Positions 34,651-44,735 of a stretch of DNA of 64,000 bases are shown here, piece by piece. The translations under genes and the position numbers were made by a program. The notes beneath the pieces are model-generated. The model saw only the letters and a program-made list of their open reading frames with translations, was not told where the DNA came from and searched no databases. How positions within the stretch are numbered: position 1 is the stretch's first letter; the number at the start of each line of letters is the position of its first letter. This DNA is from Lactarius indigo (lineage: Eukaryota > Basidiomycota > Agaricomycetes > Russulales > Russulaceae), in assembly GCA_025766275.1 (NCBI GenBank), contig JAFKAC010000003.1:2666001-2730000 (forward strand), given 5' to 3'.

Positions 34651-36959
34651 CTAATTCATCATCCTACCACCTCTATTGACACCAGGATGCCAACCGATGC
34701 TGTTGGTTGTGTTGCGGGCATCATTCAGTGAAACAGGGTAGGTCTGCTCTTCGTGCACCCCACACCAATCAAAATCAATAAGCAGAACGCGTTCGCCTCG
34801 GGTGATCATGATGTTCGAGTGACGAAGATCACCAAAGACAATGTTGTTCGCATGCAGGATTCCAAGGGCCTCCTCAATCCGATCGGAAATGGGCTGCGGA
34901 AGCCGTTCATTGCCGTATCGCTGATGAGCAGTTGTTCCATTGACGTATTCCATGACGACCATGATCAGTCCAGCAAGGTCAGGCGGATTAGGATCCTCCG
35001 TCGAACAGTAAAGAAGTTCAGGAGCAAGGTCTGCAGTTGCAAGGAGGCGATGAGCTTTGTTGTTATATCTTTGAACAAATTTGATGACAATCTCCCGACG
35101 GGACTTTCGTCTATCTCCAGTTTCTGTGGTAGCTAGGAAAATGGCCTTGGAGGAGCTTTCCGGAGTTTTCGGCATGAGGTGGGCCTGGTACGAGAATCTG
35201 ACAACATGTTCTCCAACAGAGTACTGCCGAATAAAGAAAAACGTTGGGAAGCTCGCCGTGAATCATGGAGGGATACCTTCAAATTATCATAAAACTCTTC
35301 CAATTCCGCTATCCCTGTGCCAAGGGATACCAGAATACGCGTTACCGACTTGAGCTTGTCGTCATTGTAAGGATTACCACCGATCCACACGAAGTTTGTC
35401 AACTGCTGGACAACCACGTGGACAACGAAGACCGCTCCGAGAATACACATCCAAGGACCTGCGAGAGCGATCAGGAAAGTAGGGCAACAACAATGATCAC
35501 GGATTGGCTTCATCTACAATACATAGGTGATAAGAACATTAGCGAGTAATGGTAAGAATGGACGTACCTCCTCTCGTGCGTAGTATAGACGAAAGTCCAA
35601 GGCACACTGGCGCGATGGTCGCAGAAACCAATTTCACACGCATCCTCTTTTATAGCTGCCAAAGCATGGAGGCCTCCACAGAGTGCTTGGCAGGCGCCGT
35701 CAGCCCTCATGCCGGGAACATATAGCGTAAAGATCGGACGGCCAATGACCTTGTCCAAAAATACCCGGGTCGCTTTTACACGCTCGAATTTATTAGTGAA
35801 TAGCATTGATGAGGTGTGAAAGAGAGAATGTGTGGCTGAGTAATCTTCAGGCCTCAAATCAACTTCAACAGTACCATCGCGGACGATGTGAAGAAAATTT
35901 GCAAATGAGGGATGATAGAGTTGGATTGGATGCCACAATTCGTCGAGGCTCGCCCATTCCATATGGGACGCTTCTCTTGCTCACGAATAAACGCGTCGAC
36001 CGTAGCGGTGGATGAAGGTATAGGAGTATTGAGCGTGTCATCAATCACACAGTTTTGGGCTGAGAGTCAAGGCTCAACGATGTTTTGCATTCGACTTGTC
36101 AGAGAACATAGAACATACCAGTTTCCAGCTGGGAAAAAGTCAATCTCCCCGTCAGTTCGTCAAATTTTGAGACTTTCAAGGGCGGTGGTTGAGACAGTAA
36201 ACATACACCAATAACAAGGTCAGACAGGCGGCAAGGGCAAGTCACTCGAACTCACGGGGTGGCGGAGGCTTTACAACGATGTGCACGTGCCGTTTAATAG
36301 GGGGCTCCAAGAAGACTTTCCATAACTTCACCATAGGCGACAATGGATTTTCATCGACTAGGTCGAGCTCGCTAAGCTTCAGTTTGGGACTGTCATCGTT
36401 AGGGATAGAAACCTGCCATAGAACGAGGGTGCGTGCGTCGACGTGCTGGGACGTAGGCTCCTTTTTGTCTTTTATCGCTTCCCTGAAGGTGCTGACAGTC
36501 TCGGTACTGAGGATTTTGACCGAGAAGATGTGACGGAAATTGTCGCCAAGCATCAAACAGTTTAGCTCGAGCCGCGGAGGTTCTGTGGCCGTATAGCTTG
36601 GGAGGAGGCAGCGAAGCACCTTGGTACTCACTGGCAGGTGGGGGTCGTACGACGACGTGGAGATGCTCGTCCTCAAGTGGGTCCGAAAATACTAGTGACA
36701 ATTTCCTCACAGGTAACAATCGCTTCGAGCTCTCGAGCTCCAAATTGCTTATCTTTTCTTCGAAATAGTCGTCGACGGCGATAGAAACGTCCCACAGTTC
36801 AAGGCCGTCTACATCGACGTGTTGGAAAGTATTATTGTTTTTGTCCTTGATGGCTTCCTCGAGGGTGCCGACACACTCAGAACTGAGGATCTTGAGCGAG
36901 AAGATGTGGTCACGATCCTCGCCAAGAATCAGACAGTTGAGCTCAAGTGTGGTGGACAT
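34651..36959 (-). CDS. Crinkler-family protein: two CRN header domains plus kinase-like domain
   Basis: The first exon encodes a ubiquitin-like CRN header: LELNCLILGEDRDHIFSLKI, EEAIKDKNNNTFQHVDVDG, LELWDVSI and EHLHVVVRPPP. After an intron at about 36632-36584 the same domain appears again: LELNCLMLGDNFRHIFSVKI, REAIKDKK, QHVDARTLVLWQVSIP and HVHIVVKPPPP. A middle region follows (TVDAFIREQEKRPIWNGRAS, MEWASLDELWHPIQLY, VKATRVFLDKVIGRPIFTLY). The C-terminal half has a protein-kinase-like core: VIKFVQRYN, MVVMEYVNG, catalytic-loop FGDLRHSNIMI and metal-site VLLIDFDWCG. TAG is at 34651-34653. In the kinase core Asp of GDLRxxN and Asp of DFDW are present. CRN proteins are known in oomycetes and fungi as effector- or conflict-type proteins; no signal peptide is visible here. 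Exon limits in the middle are approximate. Confidence 0.75.
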
Positions 36960-37110
36960 GTCCGTTCAAGTTACAGATGACGTAGTATCTGGGTAAGAGT
37001 TGACCGCATACGATCCCGCGCCGAAAAAGGCAATTGCACGGTATGAGCGAGGTGAAGCGAGTGTGTTGTATTGTGTCAACGCAACGTAACGAGTGAGACG
37101 GACTCGTGCG

Positions 37111-39722
37111 TCACCATAGAGGGTCCACAGCTTTCCAGCCCTTGGCCCGCTGTTCCCAGTATCCTCCTGCGTATACCCACTCGTCACCCTCGCATCTAAA
37201 CCATTGGGGCTCACGATCCTTCCCAAGTCTCCGGCGCTCCCGCTGAAGTTCTTCCAAACGCTCCTTTTCAGCCTCCGCACGATCAAGGTATCCTTCTTCT
37301 AGTGCACGAACGTCCGGCCGGTAGCGTGAATCCGTTGGAGGGAGTTTACCCTCCATCCCTGGCGTGATCTCGTTAAGCGTGATACCCCAAGACGTGAACC
37401 CATAGAGATCTTGGGCGTTCTTCGGGAATGGCGTCATTCTCCACAATATTTGGAGGTGATTGGGTCCTAGTTTGCGTGCCAGAACTTCGTCCCATTTCCC
37501 TTCAAGAGTTGTCTCGATGTCACCGGTAGGAGAATAAACCGTGCCATAAACTTGATTGGGAACACCCCAATATCCTGATTCCCTAAACTCGACCACGCAA
37601 CGAGCCCCAGTCGAGACGTTTTCTATCGTCATCTTACCCGTATGTTCTAGATACTTGGTTCCCATCATCAAATTTCGCATGAAGGAAGATGGCTTTCTCC
37701 TGATAAGGCTCTGTCACGCACTCCGATTGACGTAGTCGGACAGTTTCCTACTCACCACTGGTAATGATCGCCCCCAATCTTGACGTGATTTACACCAAGA
37801 GGAATTATTTCCAAGCTCTTGCCTGGGAGCAGCGGCAATTCCGTAAGTACTTACCAGTCAGGCGTCGGTCTACCACGTACCCCAAAATTTTGTCTTCCCA
37901 GCAGATGTAGCGTAGAGCTCCCAGCCTTCGCCTTCCGCGTGATAAGCCATGACTACGGGATGGTGACTGACTTTCTCAGAAATGAATTTCAAACGCGGGA
38001 TCTCAAAGGTCTCGGCGAGTAAAGGATTGCTGATGGGGTTTAGGTGTACAGATGTTCATTCATGAACTTGTAAGAACTTACAAGCCCTTGCGACTAGACC
38101 GGTGTCGCGTATGTGCATAACCGGATACTGCAAACGCTGCAACATAACACATGCGCTCGACAGGATCGCGAGTTTGGGAGGCTTCGCTGAGTAGATCATA
38201 GTATTCAACTTCCTCAGCTGTTCTTTGAAGGAGTGTCAAAGGCTCGTTGAATGTCACAGGGAAAGCTATGCTAGAGAGATCCTACCCAAAAAGAAGGTCA
38301 GCTCTTATAGGTGATGACCTGGTGGATGGACAACACCTTGCCCACGTTTTTCTTGAAGACGGCAAACAGACTACCCTCGTCCGCGACTGGCCCACTTGGT
38401 AGTGATGTTCGATGTGTTACCTTTTGAACACCGACTTGATATTCGCTGACTGTCAATGACGGACGTTCGTCTTCCTCTTCGTCTGTGTCCGACGCTTCTT
38501 CAGAGTTATGGGAGTTGCATTGTCCATCTATACTGGCGATCCGGCCATCAGTCACACCTGCTTCCAAAGGCGGGGTGTCGAGGAAGAACTCTTCGGGTCC
38601 ATCAATTTCATCGGTCGCATCAAACCAGATGCTACCACTATCGCTCAAGGAAGTGGCAGTGGACATCCAAGCTCTACGTGCGATAGGACTTGTGAAGCGT
38701 GCTCCCGGAGAGTCACTCGGCTCAGAACGTTCCTCGACAGTAGACGGTAGTGGTGAGGCATGAACAGTGGAAGGGTTGTTCTCAGCAAATGGTATGAGGC
38801 TAGTGAGAGCCGCGTGCTGTTTCTTTAACCTAACAATCACCGATTGTATGTGATGGTAGGGGTCGGCAGGAGTCCCAGTACTGGGTGGTGATGGTTGCTC
38901 GTCCACAGGGACGGCCGCTTCTGTTGGAGGATGTCCAGAGCCGTGATCTTCGATTTAAACAAGGTCAGAGTGGCAATTTTGGGGATATGTAGAAGGAAGG
39001 AACGTACTCTTCTTGAAGATTCCAAACATGCCTTCCTTCGAGGTATCTTTCGGCTTTTCCTTTTCCTTTTCGGACCTCAATTTGGAAGAGCTGGGAACGC
39101 GCTTTTTAGAGTGCAGTTGACGTAAGGCGTTAACCATGTCCTCTAGCTCTGTGATTGTCTGTTGTGATGGATAAGGGGGGCACTCAAATAATGCAAGCTG
39201 TACTGACGCCACCCATTTCCTCTAACGTGCTCGAGGTCTTACCCGCTTGATTGAAACTCACCCTCGATGCGACCCTGCCAATCGAAGACCTGCGTCCCAA
39301 TGACCGCGCATCCTGAGGGGAGACAATGAATTGACTTGATTCAGTCAGCACAAGTCGGTGGAGAGTAGGGACTCCTCACCGGAGTGCATTCTTCCACGTG
39401 TCGTAGTCTTCTGCATTTAGGCATTTAATGTGAAATGTTGCCGTTGCGGTGTCGATATGTATGTCCTTGGAACTAGCGGCAAAGGTAATTGCCGCCTGAG
39501 AAACTGACAACTCGTCTCTGGTGGGCTTTCCGAGGTCGAAAGAATACGAAAGACGACCGTCTTGATACAAAATAAAGTATCTCCGTGCAAAGCCTGCGCG
39601 AGTTTAAATAAACAGGGAAATAAGTTGTGGATATTGTTACCCTGCATCCTTTTCCGCCTTTTTTTCAGCACCCATCCTTGGTGCACGACCTTGAGGGACG
39701 ATACAGGAGGCGTGGGCGACAT
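37111..39722 (-). CDS. Oxysterol-binding protein-related protein (PH + ORD)
   Basis: Lipid-transfer protein exchanging sterol and PI4P at membrane contact sites. ATG at 39722 opens an exon with MSPTPPVSSLKVVHQGWVL and KKRRKRMQ, the start of a PH domain that continues RRYFILYQDGRLSYSFDL, TATATFHIKCLNAEDYDTW and KNALR. A linker carries helical TITELEDMVNALRQLHSKKR and an acidic segment (EEASDTDEEEDERPS). The ORD then shows ERMCYVAAFAVSGYAHT, NPLLAETFEIPR, the PI4P-binding SEKVSHHPVVMAYHAEGEGW, WRKPSSFMRNLMMGTKYLEH, FRESGYWGVPNQVYGTVY and RYRPDVRALEEGYLDRAEAE, ending with TGA at 37111. The His-His of the signature motif is present. About nine introns fit. Upstream coding could extend through the adjacent 39736-40092 frame. 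Confidence 0.88.
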
Positions 39723-39735
39723 GATAGTATGGCGT

Positions 39736-40092
39736 TCAGAGTGATTCGAGTGCATCGCTCTTTTCCAACCTGACTGCCTTGAGGGACCTCCCGGGGAGAA
39801 CTAGCCCGGGAAGAACCTGGAGCTGTGGTGGATTGGCGAAGAGAACACAAATGGGGTTATATGCGGGTTCCGCGTGAACCACGAAGGCTGAGGGACCTAG
39901 GTATAACACACTACAGGAGTTGTTGACCGGTAACAAGTTAATTAGGCGACTCTCGGCATTGCCATTGAGTATAATCGCAGAAACGAGCTCGGAGATGTGT
40001 TCCCGGAACGGACCGGAGATGAGATTAAAATCAGTGTGGATAGACCCACCGACGCAACCTACTCCTCTTTCCTCAACACCCATAGTACTCAT
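39736..40092 (-). CDS. 118-residue ORF of unknown function next to the ORP gene
   Basis: Uninterrupted frame from ATG at 40092 to TGA at 39736, ending 13 nt before the proposed ORP start. The peptide looks ordered and protein-like: DFNLISGPFREHISELVSAI, NAESRLINLLPVNNSCSVLY, VVHAEPAYNPICVLFANPPQ and LPGRSLKAVRLEKSD. I do not recognise a family. It could be a separate small gene, the true N-terminal exon of the ORP gene with an unseen intron or frameshift, or an upstream ORF in its leader. Its ATG is 45 nt from the ATG of the divergent GND1 gene. Confidence 0.45.
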   Translation of the reverse strand: MSTMGVEERGVGCVGGSIHTDFNLISGPFREHISELVSAIILNGNAESRLINLLPVNNSCSVLYLGPSAFVVHAEPAYNPICVLFANPPQLQVLPGLVLPGRSLKAVRLEKSDALESL

Positions 40093-40137
40093 CTTTCAGC
40101 CATAGCTTCCGCACGTGTTCAAGCTATCCTCAATACA

Positions 40138-42035
40138 ATGGCCACGTACGTGCCTTCTCAACTTCCACTATCCTAACTTACCCCCATGTCTAGTGGGGAT
40201 ATCGGACTCATTGGTTTGGCCGTCATGGTTGTTTTGCCTTCCTTCTCACTTCTATCTTCTTACATATTATGATAGGGCCAAAATCTCATTCTTAATATGA
40301 ACGATAAAGGCTTCAACGTCGTCGCCTACAACCGTACAACCTCTAAGGTCGACCACTTCCTTGCAAATGAAGCCAAGGGTACTTTCACTCTGCGTCCGAT
40401 CTACTTTTAATCGAGGCTCACTATCTCCCAGGAACCAATATTCAGGGTGCACACTCCATCGAAGAGCTCGTTTCAAAACTCAAGCGGCCTCGCAAGATTA
40501 TCCTTCTCGTTAAAGCCGGGTCGGCTGTAGATGACTTCATCAATCAGTTGACACCTCATCTCGAAAAGGGTGATATCATTATTGATGGCGGAAACTCTCA
40601 CTATCCCGATACAATCCGTCGCGTCAAGGAGCTCGAAGCCAAGGGATTCCTCTTCGTTGGTTCTGGTGTGTCTGGTGGTGAGGAAGGCGCTCGTTATGGC
40701 CCTTCTCTCATGCCCGGCGGTTCGCGTGATGCCTGGCCTGCCATTAAGGATATTTTCCAGAAGACCTCTGCTCAAGTTCAGGGCGATCCCTGTGCTGATT
40801 GGATGGGTGAGTCCGGCGCTGGCCACTACGTCAAAATGGTGCACAATGGTATGGATTCCTTCCTCTATATTCGCTCCCGTATACACGACCTCCTTTGAAG
40901 GTATCGAATATGGTGATATGCAACTTATCGCCGAGGCGTATGATATCTTGAAACGCGGTCTTGGACTTCCTGAGGACGAGATTGCGGACATTTTCGAGAA
41001 ATGGAACAAGGGTGTCCTTGATTCCTTTTTGATCGAGATCACCTACAACATCCTCCGCTTCAATGACGACGATGGCCAGCCGCTTGTTACTAAAATTCTG
41101 GATCAGGCCGGTCAAAAGGGCACTGGGAAGTGGACGGCAATCAACGCCCTCGACGCCGGAACGCCAGGTATGGCACACTCTTTATACCGGTTATTCACTC
41201 AAGCTTACGAACAAGTTCAGTCACACTTATCGGGGAAGCTGTCTTTGCCCGCACGTTGTCCGCCTTTAAGGCCGAGCGTTCCCGTGCCAGCAAGGTTATT
41301 GCTGGGCCCGAGAAGGAGGTATTCCGTGGCGACAAGAAACAGTTTATCGATGATTTGGAGCAGGCTCTCTATGCCTCCAAGATCATTTCTTATACACAAG
41401 GCTTCATGCTTATGCGCGAGACCGCCAAAGAGCTGGGTTGGCACCTGAACTACGCCGGTATTGCCCGCATCTGGCGTGGTGGTTGTATTATCAAGGCGAG
41501 TATAGGATAGCCCCTACTACTAGTGGCCACAGACACGCTCACCACGTTGGCCCACAGTCCGTTTTCCTCGGCGACATCACGTCCGCTTACGAGAAAACCC
41601 CGGACCTTGAGTCCTTACTCTTTGATGGCTTCTTCAACAAGGGTATCGCTTTGGAACATTGGCACTAGTTAGCCCGTGTGCTGACCTGACCTGATATTAT
41701 AGCCGTCCACAAAGCCCAGCCGGGTTGGCGACGTGTGATTGCTCAGGCAGTACTCTGGGGTATCCCTACTCCCTGCGTTCAGCACAGCCCTCGCCTTCTT
41801 CGATGGCTATCGCAGTGAAGTTCTCCCAGCCAACATTCTGCAGGCGCAGCGTGACTACTTCGGTGCACACACCTTCCGTGTTCTCCCAGGCAAGGAGAAC
41901 GCGAGACTCAAGGCAGGCGAAGATATCCGTGAGTATCCCCTTCAGTACAGCGGACCATTTCTTACCGGCCACTTCGCAGACGTCAACTGGACTGGGCGCG
42001 GCGGCAATGTCTCTTCCTCCAGCTACAATGCGTGA
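40138..42035 (+). CDS. GND1: 6-phosphogluconate dehydrogenase, decarboxylating
   Basis: Third oxidative step of the pentose phosphate pathway, making ribulose 5-phosphate and NADPH in the cytosol. Exons: 40138-40145, 40194-40227, 40276-40378, 40432-40848, 40901-41167, 41221-41495, 41558-41642, 41703-41928 and 41980-42035. The Rossmann start reads [18 protein letters not shown] and [13 protein letters not shown]. Then [65 protein letters not shown] with the catalytic Lys, [44 protein letters not shown] and [14 protein letters not shown]. It ends [16 protein letters not shown]. The first coding exon is 8 nt. The intron after 41495 starts with GC. One extra base near 41769 breaks the frame between PTP and [14 protein letters not shown]. 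Confidence 0.95.
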
Positions 42036-42789
42036 TTGTTGTACGAGAAAAGATCAAGGCGCCGCATTGGTACATTGGGTTAGAAATATGTTTCTCCAAC
42101 GCGATTGTTTTATTTGTGGGGGGTGGCTGCAGAAGAAAAGAAAAGAGTAGTAGATCCTTTGTAGCCAGCATTGTAATGTCTGAAAAGCGATACGGAAGTC
42201 TTATAGTAGCTGTCCACGAGTGCCATGAATACTGCATTGTTTCTGCCTTTCGAAACGTTGCCACCACCTTTCTCGAGCCCATTTGCATCCTATTTACCCA
42301 ACGAAATGCATCTCAGCTACCTCTTCGAAGTTAATTATCATATCGTAGACAGGGTCATGACGTCACGCGGAAATTACAGAAATTGGAGTCTGAGATTTGA
42401 GATCTTGAGTCGTTAGCGCGTGAGCTTGAGAGCTCGTCCACGGAGAATGATGATTCAGAGCAAGATACCGTAGCGGCTGGCACTATTTGTTGAATTACAG
42501 AATCTCCAGTTGCGCGGCCATAGCAGACACAGCGGCATGCGTGCAATGGGACATTTTGCTCGCTACCGCCACGGTCGGCGATTACGAACACGTCAAGATC
42601 GAATAAAGAGTTCTCAGCAATGCAGTCATGCCAACATAGTGAAGGCCGTGATGACCTGGTATGACCTCTCGCAGACTATAATGATCCATACGTGGCCGCG
42701 ACACTACAAGTACATCTATGCTTCAATTTCCATAGAGCAGGCGTGAGAAGACACGGATAAGAGTCCAAGAGCCTTGGAGCACTGCATAA
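42036..42789. other. Convergent 3' regions of GND1 and the fasciclin gene
   Basis: About 750 nt between convergent stop codons. Short frames on both strands carry no recognisable domain, and no repeat or RNA gene was seen. Confidence 0.45.
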
Positions 42790-43557
42790 CTAGTCGTCTT
42801 GGACGGTGCCGTCAATGACATAGAGGACTCCATTGATAGCCTCAGAAACGGGAATATTAGAAGGGACCAATAAGAATATATATGACACACCTCTTTTGCA
42901 TTGACGATTTGTATGTCGCCATTGATAAGAACTCGTTTCCATTCAGGTAAAGTTGTGTCTTTGCTAGTCTCCACAAAGGATATCTTTCCTTCTGCTAGCG
43001 TCTGGTAAGTACTGGAAGCAAGGGGAATAGGGGATTCCTTGAAGCAAGCCTGGATGAGTCGAGAGCCAACGGACGGAAACTAATCTACGGACCGGGATAA
43101 TGTGGAGGGACACCCAGCGCTCGACGTTCTTCTTTGACCGCTCCTCTAATTCTTGTTCGGTCAGCTTGATGCTATCGTCGACAGGAACAGAGTCCTGATG
43201 ACTTGATATGCGTACAAGCGACCGGCATGTTTCAGAATCGTCGAAAGAGAGCATATTATTGCCCACTCACGGCTTTCTAGCCAATGCCATCACGGCCTTG
43301 TTCGTAGGGACTAACACTGTGATTTTGGAGTCCAAATCCAGTAGAAGGCGACTTAATTCAAGTTCTCTCGCATATGAAAAGAAGATGGAGGTAGTAGGCT
43401 CGATGGTGAGAAGATCGAAGAGCGTCGGAAGGGTGTTGGAGGGACGCCCGTAATCCATTGGGATTGCAGGAATAACCAGCTGGTCCACTGCGGCTGCAGG
43501 GTGTATGCCCAGGGTGATCGAGACGAGAAGGGTCAGAAACGTGGCCAAGTGTCTCAT
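42790..43557 (-). CDS. Secreted fasciclin (FAS1)-domain protein
   Basis: Extracellular or cell-surface adhesion-type protein. The start at 43557 gives a good signal peptide (MRHLATFLTLLVSITLG, cut after HPAAA). The single FAS1 domain follows: TLFDLLTIEPTTSIFFSYAR, ELELSRLLLDLDSKITVLVP, the H1-type motif TNKAVMALARKP, QELEERSKKNVERWVSLHII, SSTYQTLAEGKISFVETS, VLINGDIQIVNAKE and the H2-type AINGVLYVIDGTVQDD with TAG at 42790. Exon 1 is 43271-43557; three further exons fit with GT-AG introns and matching phase. No GPI signal is evident. A second in-frame ATG lies 16 codons upstream but would bury the signal peptide. Confidence 0.85.
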
Positions 43558-44735
43558 CTTTGCGTACTTTGCGTTGCAACGCGATTGTGCTACAGCAGGA
43601 TCCAAATCGATAGGCCCCTTCCATTTCGAGTACAGTGGTACCGGGGTTTAAACGACTCATGCCGGCCTTTTTTCCCACAGAAAATAAATGTTATAAATAC
43701 AAATAAATGAATAAAATTATACTTATCGCTTTCAATGCTAAGTCGTGCTTGCCGTGCAACGGGGTGATATGACTAAGATACCTCAGGCCGCATGGTGAAA
43801 ATTACCTTTTCATGTGTCCGACAGGACTAGTGTATATTTAGTAACTGTACTACACTAATAGTTGTAATCTAAGAAGGCCATAGCGTTGTGGGTGAGGCTT
43901 GCAAGCCGCGTCGGTGTCGTGGGTGTCGCAGCGCCGTATCGGTGTTACGGGGTCGTGGCACCACGTTGCTGCTGTGGCGTCACAGCGCCGCATTGGTACC
44001 GTGACGTTGTGGCACCATGTCGGTGTCATGGTGCCAGGGCGCTGTGTCAGAGTCGTGGTGTCGCGGCACCACGTCGGTTGGCACCATATTGATGTCGTGG
44101 TGTCGGCGCTGCATCTGTGTCATGGTGTCGTGGTGATGTCAAGTCGTGGCACCATGTTGGTGTTGTGATGTCGTGGCACCCAGAGAGCGTGTTTAAACCT
44201 AGACAGTAAAAAAAAAAAAAACACAATATTGTAGTTAGCTAAAAGTCAGCTAAAATGACATGGCAAGACCACTTAGCCTAGTAGCTTCTTGAGGGTTTCC
44301 TGGACCAAATGAATGCAGTTGACGAGGACTGCATTGGACATGAATGTTGCTGTGGTGGTTGTTGACACGTTGCAGCAGCGCCCGGTCCGGTGACCTGCGT
44401 GCCCAACGAAACCCGTGACCCGTGACATTGGGTAAGGGTTTCGTGAGGGTCACAAATTCCGTACCCGCCCGAACCCTTGGGCCATACCGGGTTCGGAAAC
44501 CCCTGTTATATACTAACTCGATTCTTGCGACATAACTAATTTTAAAAACATTTTTCCGCTGACTTAATTATGAACCCCGCTAGTAAACTTTCAAGTCCGC
44601 ACCTTGTGTATTTGTTGAAGGGGTCTATCGATTTGGATCCTGCTATAAAGAGGGCCGCTGCTGTCACACTCATTAGGAGAACCCTATTGCCCGGGCCGTT
44701 TTCCCTGTCACTCAGTTTCTCTCGTTGCACACATC
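43558..44735. other. Long intergenic region containing a minisatellite
   Basis: About 1.2 kb between the divergent starts of the fasciclin gene and the ASNSD1-like gene. It contains the repeat at about 43900-44181, an A14 run at 44208-44221, and near 44390-44510 a C/G-rich stretch with repeated acccg and gggttcg words. No credible coding frame; the open frames over the repeat are by-products of its composition. Confidence 0.5.
43900..44181 (+). repeat. Degenerate GTC/GTG-rich minisatellite
   Basis: Irregular tandem array built on a word close to gtcgtggcaccacgttgg. Recognisable copies start at 43952, 44006, 44060, 44143 and 44170 (the last truncated), with related words between them such as ggtgtcatggtgcc. 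Spacing varies (about 50-85 nt), so it is diverged rather than freshly amplified. It is followed by an A14 run. Confidence 0.7.

Noticed and set aside
43886..44168. Two overlapping open frames across the GTC-rich repeat
   Set aside because: They are produced by the repeat composition; no conserved segment and no splice or promoter support.
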